Source of the DNA: Pinus tabuliformis
Taxonomy: Eukaryota > Streptophyta > Pinopsida > Pinales > Pinaceae
DNA: 64,000 nt
Reading direction: 5' to 3'
NCBI GenBank assembly: GCA_031772625.1
Contig: CM062808.1
Span: 145,939,299 to 146,003,298, forward strand
This document shows, piece by piece, positions 55,763 to 64,000 of the stretch; within the stretch, counting starts at the first letter, position 1, and each line of letters starts with the position of its first letter. The position numbers and the translations under genes were made by a program. The notes below the pieces were generated by a model. It saw only the letters and a program-made list of their open reading frames with translations. It ran no database searches and had not been told where the DNA came from.

Positions 55763-58228
55763 TCCGGGAGGATATGACTGGAACCCAAGGTGCATGTGTC
55801 CTGGCCTGCTTCGGCAGGAAAACTTTGGGTATAGAGTAGGTTTCCGCGGGAGAATATGACTAGTCCGTACCCCGTCCGTGGTTGGAAGAGGGGTTGTTCT
55901 AGAATAAAATTCTCTTGTCAAAGTTATGTGAGAGGGCGGGGGTCATCACTCACCTTTGTTTATCTCGGTAGACATTGCTGAAGAAGTGTTTTGTTTGAAA
56001 GATTAACGAGACAATCTTTGGGTAACCTGAAAGAGGTAGGCCTCTCCCAGTGAAACGAAAGTTTCGACGGAATTGAAGTAGAGGTAACTTTGAAATCGTA
56101 CTTTATACCTGGGGGCATGCAAACCTTTTGGAGTGCAAGCAAAGAGCGGTTATTTATCTGTTTTTTGGGTTAGCCGTTTCCTAACTTGCATAAAGAGAGG
56201 ATGCGGAGCAAAGCTTAGTGAGATGAAGCTCCATAAAAAATAGAATCTTGATGAGACACTCTTATCAAATGACTGGGTAATCGAGCAGTTTTAGCATAAA
56301 GTTCATGCTCGTTAAAAAATAAACGCAAGATCCGAGCAGTTTTAGCACATAGTTCATGCTCGTTAAAAAATAAACATAAGATCGAGCAAATGTTTCCACC
56401 CGCGTTTAAGCTCGTTAAAAAATGAACTATCCCGGTAAATAACCACTGTGAATGTAATATCATCAGCCATTAAAGCCTTGGTCGTGTTTGCACCTGTCAC
56501 CTCCACTTTTCATTTGGCCGATCGTTCACCTCCATATGATTGTTTACCCATTTTGAGGAACATCTGCCAAGAGTGATTTCGCCTAGCCATCCTTGTGACA
56601 CTGCCGTGATTGGAAAATTCCAACCTGTACCTGGAATCAGCTGCTATCCCTGTTTATCACTCGTTCCTCAAAAGACGAGTCTTCTTTAAGATCTTTTCAA
56701 CTGACTCGTAAAATATGAAAAGATTGCCGAGTTTTGGCCTTCTAGCTCGTTAAAGCGACCGGAAAATCTATCCCTCGTCTAGATTTTAATCTTTTTGGAC
56801 CTGAGGGATTATTGCACAAAACGATCGAGCGCTTGTTTTATTCGGCTCGTTAAAACTATCGAAGACTCATCCCTTCTGTATTGTTTTATACTTTTTCAGA
56901 CTTAAGGGATTAGATGACGAAAAAGGAATTTTGGAGTTGACTTTATGTACCTTTTCAGACTCTCTAAAAATGAAAAGGACCGAGTTATCCTTGTCGTTAG
57001 ACTCGTTAAAATCATTAAATAGCGACAAACTTGTCTTTAGACGAGAACGAGTTTCACTATCGCTAGGCTCGTTAAAACATAGCGATGGGCTTGCCCGAAG
57101 GGCAGGTTATAGAACAAGCATATGTTATCCTCCTCAAGCTTGACAAAACTAAAGAGGTATTGGTCAGCAATGACTGGGGAAAAATTGGGAGAAACTAAAG
57201 AAAACTTTGATGGTAGCAGGTCGCTCTTGAACATGACACTTTTCCTCCGTACCACAATCGGGTTGGGTTGTTTCATTCACCGGTCACATCACCATGGTCT
57301 CGCCATACCATCCATATTTGGGGTAATGCTACCGATCCATCGCATCAGTGTCGCCATATGTTCAAGAGAAGTCATTCAGAAAGAGTCAACCGTGTCCCAT
57401 CCACTGCCATACATTATCCTTCATCCATTCATGACCGCTACCCTGAATCATATGTCACAGATCGTTTTCACCTCCATTAAAATCATTAGCTCCGTTCTGT
57501 GTCTCTGATGTGGGATTCATTAAGGCCCTCCTGTGACGGATCGCTTCTTGTCGAAATCAGCTCATTATCCAAGAAGTTGATCTAGGAACAACCCTTTCAG
57601 TACTTTGAAGATTGCATGCCACAATGGAAAGTTTCTCACTTCCGGCGATAGGTATACATCAATTAATTTCGACCAGAAGATTTTGCGTGGTGTTCGATGC
57701 TAAGTCCTTTATTCACACCATGTGAATTGTACTGCAGTACCTTGAGGGTCATTATCATTATCGGTGATTCCTCTCGCGCTTGTTAACGGTTTACATCATT
57801 GACCAGTAATCAAGCGATGTCTTTCCATGTTCGACTTCAGCGCAATTCTCACATGGATTGACTTGTACTTAGAGTGAAGATCGAACGAGTTTGAAGACCC
57901 CGGATCTAGTTTCATCCATCCGGGCTGCGATATATATTCAGGGAAGATAAAGACATTTGACATGTACATCATTGCAGCAGATGATCATCCTGCTCAAAGG
58001 ATGATAATTTCGCCAAAATTATCAATCTACCATCAGACGATCGTCTGTTCTATGTACAAAGATGAATTTATAAAGCTGAGCATGGGAATGCCCGCCTCAG
58101 ATAGATCATGAAAGCAGTATGAATCGTAATGTATTGTATTGTATCTTATTACAGGTCTCCTCCCAGCAAATGGATGAACTTCGGACCCTCCTGGATAAAG
58201 CATTTCACCCGATAAACGACCTCATACT
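55763..58228 (+). repeat. non-coding tail of F with repeated CTCGTTAAA motif and hairpins
   Basis: CTCGTTAAA occurs exactly at 56308, 56359, 56411, 56746, 56846, 57002 and 57068. A 51-bp unit (GAGCAGTTTTAGCA ... ATGCTCGTTAAAAAATAAAC) is duplicated at about 56283-56384. Hairpins with stems ATCTTTTCA/TGAAAAGAT (56689-56722), CCTTTTCA/TGAAAAGG (about 56950-56980) and ATCGCTA/TAGCGAT (about 57058-57086) accompany them. The rest has only short frames. Confidence 0.75.
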
Positions 58229-58240
58229 TTAGGGGGCAAC
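58229..58240 (+). other. polypurine tract of F
   Basis: TTAGGGGGCAAC directly before the 3' LTR. Confidence 0.8.
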
Positions 58241-59333
58241 TGTTATAGACATTTTTGTGCCTTACAACATTGAGCATGAAATGTCCATAATCTAAGGGAT
58301 CCAAAGTCCCTAAACATGTTGTTCCTACCCCTAGAGGAACAAGGCTAACTAACCACAGCAATTCACAGAAGTTCTCCACCTGAAACCACTCAAAAACAAG
58401 TCAATTCAGGATCATGTCAATTGCTCCACTGAGCATCTGCGTTGAATGTCAACTGCTACACTGGCTACCTGCGTTGAATGTCAACTCCAACACTAGCTAC
58501 CTGCGCTGAGTGAGTTTGGACAAGTGGCAGGCTCATTCCTCAATGTGTCAATGCTCAGGAAGCTTCCAAAATGACACTTGCCTCAGGGAATTCGACTGGT
58601 GATGAGTAAGAGGTTCCAAATCTCCAAGTGGAAGCAAGAACCTCCAGGTGGACTCAAGAACTGAGAGAGGGAGAGGACATTAGTCAGATCTCAAGTTGAC
58701 TCATCCTCTCTCCAAAATAACTATATATAGATCTCTCCTCCATGAGATCTAGGGGCTAGAATTTTGTTATTGCAAAGAATTGTTGTTGGTTTGAGACTGG
58801 AAACATTGGGTGCTTAATGCTTTGAAGGGAGATGAAGAAGGAATTCCATTCTGCTGGGAAGGAGATGCTGGATTGGAGCCCTCTGGGTTGTATCTCTTCC
58901 TGAACCTTGTTATCAATCAATAAAGCTATCTTGGTTTTCTCCTATATACTGGTGTATTTGTATGATTGCATTAGTGTATTTGATTTACTTCTAATCCTGA
59001 ATCATTTGTGAATATGAATATCTGCCTTTGTGTTGTGTTCTTCTCTTGTTGCAAGTAGCTGTTCTCTTGTCACAGGTAGTTGTTCTCTTGTGATCTCGCG
59101 GGAATCAAGTAACTGTTCTCTTGAGCAAGCGAGGAGGCAAGTAGCTGTGAACACCCAAAGAGAAGAGGATCTAGATCGAGGGACAAACGGAAGACAACGG
59201 TAAGTCTATTGATCTCCTCTCTTTCACATTTCATAAAGGAAGAAACCAGAATAGCTGTATCTGTTTGTTGCTAAGGAACTGTCACACCTTAGGTGGATAG
59301 GATCGTCCTGCATAGGCATTTTTCCCCACAACA
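58241..59333 (+). repeat. 3' LTR of F (1093 bp)
   Basis: Pair of 51391-52483; the hairpin is at 58319-58342. Confidence 0.95.
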
Positions 59334-59338
59334 CATAG

Positions 59339-59771
59339 TTTTCAATTTGGTGATCAAGTTTGGCTGTACATCAGAAAATACAAAATTCAAGGTGAAGGTA
59401 AGAAGCTAAAACCAATAAGGTATGGGACTTTCAAGATACTTGATAAAATTGGTGAAAATGCTTTTTGCCTTGATTTACCAACTTATATGCAAATCTATTC
59501 AGTCATTAATGCAAAAAACTTGAGATTGTATGAACCTTCACTGATTGAAGATCCTGAAGAGCAAAGTCAGTTGCCTTCTATTGGGGATTTGTTTCTTGAG
59601 TATCTCAATGAGTTACAGGAGGACACATTTTTGGATAGGAAGGTAAGAACTACGCGTCAAGGGGATGTTGAGTACCCGAGAGTGAGACTCAAAGGTTCAA
59701 ATCCAAGAAAAGCATGATGGATAGAAGTTAGACAGGTGAAGGAGCAGTATCCTCACTTGGTCGATGCCTAA
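59339..59771 (+). pseudogene. pol: integrase C-terminus and chromodomain-like tail of C
   Basis: Continuation of the integrase after F: SFQFGDQVWLYIRKYKIQGEGKK, LKPIRYGTFKILDKIGENAF, YSVINAKNLRLYEP (integrase C-terminal domain). Then FLDRKVRTTRQGDVEYPRVRLKG, NPRKA, stop at 59715-59717, WIEVRQVKEQYPHLVDA and TAA at 59769-59771. The last part has the spacing of a chromodomain (KV-x-R-x-G-x-x-EY-x-V-x-x-KG, then W, then E-x-YP), which places C among chromoviruses. Chromodomains direct integration to marked chromatin. One stop breaks it. Confidence 0.75.
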
Positions 59772-59796
59772 AACCAACTTTTGGTGGTCCAAAAGC

Positions 59797-59813
59797 TTTT
59801 CAGTTGGAAGGCA
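59797..59813 (+). other. polypurine-like tract of C
   Basis: TTTTCAGTTGGAAGGCA before the 3' LTR; weakly purine-rich, assigned mainly by position. Confidence 0.45.
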
Positions 59814-61219
59814 TGATCCAAAATTGATCTTGTATAAAAACCTTTAAGTCTAAAGTCTTCATTTGATTTAATAGCGCAAGTGAAGGAATGGTCAAGAAAC
59901 CTTAAATTCAAAGGAAACGGAGAAGCGCAGTGTGAATTCACCAGAGCCGTTGCATCCACGGGATCAACGAATGAGATCAAATTGCATCGGAGGAAGCTAG
60001 CAGCATATCAACCTCAGCCTTAAGTGATTTGCGATCAGCGATGACATATGAAACATTGATCGAGCACATATATCAACGGTGGAGCGAGATCATATCGCAT
60101 CACAAATACGGCAAAGGTAGGACTTACCGCAGGCCAAGGATTCATGCAATATGCGATTGCGATTATCACATTGCAATATCACATCACACCAAACCAACGG
60201 GGAAAGGACCCATAGCATCGCGAAGGGCCTATATGCAATACGTTGATATCAATGATCGGTGATTGGCAAGTGGACTGGTGAAACAATACAAAGACTCGCG
60301 ATCATGCGATATGTGATGCGCCGATAGCACCAATATCAGTGATCGATGGAGGGGGTCATAGCCATATAATAAAGCCATGCCTTGCGATGTGCGATAAAGG
60401 CTGAACCCGATAGGTTTATGGATGCAATTTAATGTTATTTTAGTTCCGGCATAAAGTGTTTTTGTCAGGATTTCCTATGTTTCTGTGTATTTCCTTTCGG
60501 AACTGAAAATGCGTTATTTTAAGGATTTGTGCCGGGGGAAGGCCAAACGACCGGTTCCACCCATGCCTACCAGCCTTTCATCCTGTCAGCTGCCTTGTGC
60601 CCCAAGCGTTTCGACAATGAGTGCATGAATGCTCGATGGGAGCCAGAGGGCCCGAAGAAGAAGGGGAATGGACGGAAGCCAGAGAGCCTGAACAGGGAAA
60701 TGAATAGACAACACCGAAAGGCTTAAAAGCCATCCAATGGAAAAAATAGAGGACAGAGGGAGTTCAGTTGAAGGCAGTCAAAGAAAGATAGTCAGTCAGT
60801 CAGATTGAGTCAGATTGAATAGAGGATCAGGACAGAGGGAGGGTCTGTGCACTCTTTTAGACTCGAGGTTTTCAAGCAGATCCCTCTTTGATGTCACTGT
60901 TGGTTGAGACTATGTGTTTGAGCTCACACTTGTAAACCCTGTTCCGAGACTCTGTTTTGAGCTCACTCTTGTAATAATCTTCTCTTGAAGACTTAATATA
61001 GAGGTCAACACTGAAAGCTGGACTAGAAGACGTAGCCAGGAATTCTAGTGAACTCCTTGATTATTTGTTGTGTTGATGTGTGTGTTTGCTATGATTTTTG
61101 ACTGTTCATTGTCTATATTATTCACAATATTTTCGATCCATTGCACTAAATAATATATGCATTCTTGCACATGAGTCTGTAATACCTTTTCTTTTTGATT
61201 TAGTATCCATTTTGGATCA
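59814..61219 (+). repeat. 3' LTR of C (1406 bp)
   Basis: TGATCCAAAATTG to TTTTGGATCA, pair of 42314-43709. Confidence 0.9.
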
Positions 61220-62800
61220 ATTCATCATGGCCTACCAACCTGCAGAAGTTACAGAACAATTGTTGGGACTTCTGCATATAATTCTATAATAGATGAAAAT
61301 TATTCGTAGCATGTTTTCCTCCTATCTGAAAAATCGCACACCATAATGTAGGCATCGTGCTCGGTCCTACTTTTGTCTCTGGTTTTAATGACATCGGCCC
61401 TCCTCCGGCCAAGTAGTTCATGAAGACTGGACAATGGTCCTTGTTATGCCCCCGGCCTTTGCATTATATGCACCATACCTCTTCGCACGCCTTTGGCTAA
61501 TTTGTCCTGTCCTATTTCAAACTCTGCATTTCCAAACACAAATTTTGCAGTTGCGCATGGATTTGTTGGACTACCAAGCCAGGATCTTGTATTGGGGTCT
61601 TATGCAGTCTCATTGCAATCTCCAAAGCTTCGACCTGGGTGGATAACTTCTGTTGTGACAGTGCCATCCTTAAATCCGGCGTTAGTGACGCTACAAACCA
61701 TGTGCGATGCTACCCATTTTTCAAGGTCATGTTGACTTCACAAATCATACTCTTCAGTATCTGATCCAAATCCCATGGGGTTTCGCCTGGAAGCATCACG
61801 ATTTCCTTAAACCCAATAAGTGATTGTGTCTCCAATTTTGGCCTGCTAAATTTCCTGTTCAGCAGGGCCTAGATATCTGCGATACCCCCGTTTGGATGGT
61901 CATTATAATGCTTAATGTACCATGTTAGTGCGCGGTCCTGCAACGCGCTTACCAACATTGCCTTCTTTATATTGTCATCCATGACTCCTTGTGCTTCCCA
62001 TACAGCTTTTACGACGAACCAAAATTGGTCCGGATCCTCATTCCCTACTCCTCGGAATACCAACAATTTTATCACACTCACCATATTGAACTGTGGTGGT
62101 GGCGTGGGCGGAGATGGAGGTGAAGATGGTGAGACCGGTGGTAGTGTAGGTGGAGATGGTATGCGTGGAATTCACTGCCTTATCAAACTGATCGCACTTC
62201 TCGAAGAAACTTTCGCAGGCTCTTCCTCACTTTCCCGCCGAGGCAAAATCAAAGGGCTATTTTCTATCTCTGCAATACCTTCATTTCTATAGATCCTCCT
62301 AATTTGCATAGTCCCAAACATCAATTTATTCACATAACCCAATTTTCACACAATATCATTTTAATCCAGGTGTTCAAAGATTTAATGTACTTACGTCTCG
62401 GTCCTTTGAGGAAGTGTCGTTCCACCTTCCTATAGCTGACTGTCATGTCTACCACGAACTTGGTGATAAACCCTCCTATAATTCGATCAAGCCAATGGTC
62501 CACAACATGCGCAATCTTATCTTCCAACGCTTCTAGTGTGCGCACTAATTCTGGAGTCCACACAATCGGTTTGTTGAGCCTACACCTTCCTTGACCATCT
62601 ACTAACTTTGCAATCCACTCATACAACTCAGAGGGGAAGGATGCAAAGAAATTTTCGTGGATTTCCGTATATAAGTAGCTCTCTAGCCATTGTTCCTTTG
62701 ATACTCATAGGTTCTTGTTTTCCTGTACCGCAAACTCATGAATCTTTATGTCCAACCACCCTTCAATTTCTTTCTTCATCAGATTCCAGTGACATGACAT
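61220..62800 (-). pseudogene. gag: gag of A, N-terminal part up to insertion C
   Basis: ATG at 62800 (MSCHWNLMKKEIEGW), about 25 bases past the PBS. A stop follows QENKNL, then the frame runs on through YEWIAKLVDGQGR, WTPELVRTLEALEDKI and VVDHWLDRIIGGF to a stop at 62330. A Pro-rich linker (PPTLPPVSPSSPPSPP) precedes the capsid core VFRGVGNEDPDQFWFVV, DRALTWYIKHYND (62060-61870). Knuckle 1 (about 61434-61477) has a TAA between its first two Cys; knuckle 2 is degenerate; knuckle 3 (CNFCRLVGH) is cut by element C at 61220 and completed at 42313. E's gag is the closest relative. Confidence 0.8.
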
Positions 62801-62824
62801 CAAACATCCCTTATGAAGATCCCA

Positions 62825-62842
62825 GTCCCAGAAATGGAACCA
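62825..62842 (-). other. primer binding site of A
   Basis: Plus strand GTCCCAGAAATGGAACCA, two bases from the LTR at 62845, conserved with E (4157-4174). Closest to a tRNA-Glu 3' end by memory, with about four mismatches. Confidence 0.6.
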
Positions 62843-62844
62843 TT

Positions 62845-63704
62845 TGTTGGCTTGTTGGGGCTTGACCCAGGTTCGGAGGTGATTTAGCCAAACAAATCCC
62901 GGTACCACTGGCCCTTTGAGCAATAGTCTGTGGAGCGCAGACTGAGGTCTCACATGAATTAGTATGGGAGGGTGCTAGAACCAGGTTTCTACACCCTGGA
63001 GATGCCTGATGGTTTCAAGTGGTATGCGGTTCGACCCCGCGCACACTTACCAGTACCTCGTAGCCTGTGATTCCCTCTTCGCGCAGCCCTACTTGGGGGC
63101 CAAACAGTGTTATTACCCAAGTCCTTACTAGTAATCCTATCTTAGTTGATTAACTTAGCTTATTTTATGCTTACAATTATACTTAACAATATTCACAATT
63201 CATACAAGTGCGAGCGGTAAATAAACAATATGATTGCAATTCATATTCAATAGATAATAACCCAAGACAGATACACGTAATTTAGATAAAACTTCTCTTT
63301 ATTATTCTCTTCCTTTAGTTACAGAGTCTATTCTGCCATGTGCACTCAGCTGCAGGGGTCTGCGCACTCAGCTGCAGAATCTACTAGGCCTCTGCGCACT
63401 CAGCTACAGAGCCTCTTCCTACTACTATGACCCAAGACACACTTAGACACTTCTTCTATGCTTCACTATCTCATTCTATCCCTTAAGTTCTATTATTCCT
63501 TTACAACTCAAAGCCTTGCTGTATTTATACAATCCCATGCTCTGCGGACCATGGGTAGGTCGACACTACATTCAAAACTTAGGGCGGACAGCCCTATGAC
63601 TCTAACATACATTGCGTGCCCACAGTTCACAAAGCTTTACAATACCACTCAAAACTTGGGCTTTGAGCCCCAAAACATGTTGTCGGGGGATTCCATGCCC
63701 AACA
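62845..63704 (-). repeat. 5' LTR of A (860 bp)
   Basis: TGTTGGCTTGTTGGGG to GCCCAACA; same length as 20940-21799. CCAAG follows at 63705-63709. Confidence 0.9.
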
Positions 63705-63902
63705 CCAAGTTTGTAGTAATGTAGCAATTAATTTTGTTCAAACACAATATTATCTCGTCCATATCATATAAGATCAGGTAAAATTTTAAGAACCACCCTA
63801 AATTTATATGTATAATAAATGGGCTAATCCCCATGATACATAGGAAAAATGGGAGGAAATTTTATCAATAATATAATATGTATATATAATTTTTTTGGTG
63901 AA
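63705..63902. other. target DNA right of A
   Basis: AT-rich continuation of the sequence interrupted at 20939; no gene recognised. Confidence 0.4.
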
Positions 63903-64000
63903 TCTCTCACCAGATTATATTATCTTGTACAATGATGGAGAATATTTCACTAAATTATAAAATCTTGTAAGATCTTGGAAAATCTTTTGCTGAATAATAA
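63903..64000. repeat. degenerate 40-bp tandem repeat running off the window
   Basis: Units 63903-63942 and 63943-63982 share the pattern CTC/TTCAC-x-A-ATTAT-ATCTTGTA-ATG/CTTGG-A-AA at exactly 40-bp spacing; a third begins at 63983. Confidence 0.5.

Larger units (their letters stand above)
51391..59333 (+). mobile_element. F: non-autonomous LTR element with knuckle-protease ORF only
   Basis: Two 1093-bp LTRs (51391-52483, 58241-59333) flanked by perfect CATAG copies (51386-51390, 59334-59338). About 25 substitutions and no length difference between LTRs by eye (about 2.3%), the youngest insertion here. It has a PBS and polypurine tract but encodes only 54200-55762; no RT, RNase H or integrase in 5.8 kb of internal DNA. 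Resembles the TR-GAG or Tat-associated non-autonomous elements of plants. Confidence 0.95.
42314..61219 (+). mobile_element. C: chromovirus-type Ty3/gypsy element, host of D and F
   Basis: LTRs 42314-43709 and 59814-61219 have TGATCC/GGATCA ends and are flanked by perfect ATTCA copies (42309-42313, 61220-61224). Native length after removing D and F is about 8.0 kb. Order: LTR, initiator-Met PBS (duplicated), gag, protease (duplicated), RT, RNase H, integrase, chromodomain-like tail, LTR. LTR divergence looks around 10% or more. All genes carry breaks. Confidence 0.95.
20940..63704 (-). mobile_element. A: non-autonomous Ty3/gypsy-type element, host of B and C
   Basis: Two 860-bp LTRs (20940-21799, 62845-63704) share the ends TGTTGG/CCAACA and are flanked by a perfect 5-bp duplication CCAAG (20935-20939 and 63705-63709). 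Without B, C and their target copies the element is about 9.3 kb. Minus-strand order: PBS, gag with several zinc knuckles, protease, a second gag-like piece, an integrase C-terminal remnant, and a long extra ORF ending at 21835. No reverse transcriptase is present in the 7.6 kb of internal DNA. E (2341-5011) is a relative. Confidence 0.9.

Noticed and set aside
62853-63704. Alternative LTR start at TGTTGGGG (62853, 20948)
   Set aside because: The eight bases before it (TGTTGGCT) are shared by both LTRs and only the earlier start gives the perfect CCAAG target duplication.

Overview
The window is plant nuclear DNA made almost entirely of nested LTR retrotransposons. I see no intact cellular gene, no rRNA or tRNA gene and no prokaryotic feature. 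Ty3/gypsy and Ty1/copia elements, tRNA-primed binding sites (PBS), 0.6-1.6 kb LTRs and deep insertion-into-insertion nesting all point to a seed plant with a large genome. A gymnosperm is plausible, but nothing here proves the species. Nearly every coding frame carries stops, frameshifts or deletions, so I call them pseudogenes. Element names (A-H, B2) are local labels.

Left block, 1-7936 (all minus strand). B2, an Athila-like Ty3/gypsy element running off the left edge, sits in the gag of E, a relative of A. E sits in the reverse transcriptase of G, a Ty1/copia element that had already lost its integrase core. From 7937 to 15284 is AT-rich DNA without recognisable genes, holding a 131-bp tandem repeat and a C-rich patch. 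H (15285-17852) is a decayed relative of G. From 17853 to 20939 is AT-rich DNA with a microsatellite.

Right block, 20940-63704, is one old element (A, minus strand, TSD CCAAG on both sides) blown up from about 9.3 kb to 42.8 kb. B (23591-38099, minus, 14.5 kb, Athila-like, tRNA-Asp PBS, TSD ACAGG/ATAGG) sits in A's extra ORF. C (42314-61219, plus, chromovirus-type, initiator-Met PBS, TSD ATTCA) sits in A's gag, inside a zinc-knuckle codon block. C is itself interrupted by D (45456-48394, minus, deletion derivative, TSD AACGA/AACAA) in its protease and by F (51391-59333, plus, knuckle-plus-protease-only element, TSD CATAG) in its integrase. LTR divergence by eye fits this order: A and C roughly 10% or more, B and D about 5-6%, F about 2%.

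Points that stand out: (1) a 1.1-kb array of short hairpins built on TTGTTCCTTAAGAGGAACAA in B, with related motifs in the B/B2 LTRs and a hairpin of the same stem in the LTR of unrelated F; (2) recurring CTCGTTAAA motifs paired with TTTTCA/TGAAAA hairpins in the non-coding parts of F; (3) long extra ORFs between pol and the 3' LTR in both A and B, with a plant-transposon-like domain followed by coiled coil; (4) tandem duplications in C that double its PBS and its protease; (5) a perfect 16-bp inverted repeat whose loop was the target of C; (6) A and F, which lack reverse transcriptase and are therefore non-autonomous.
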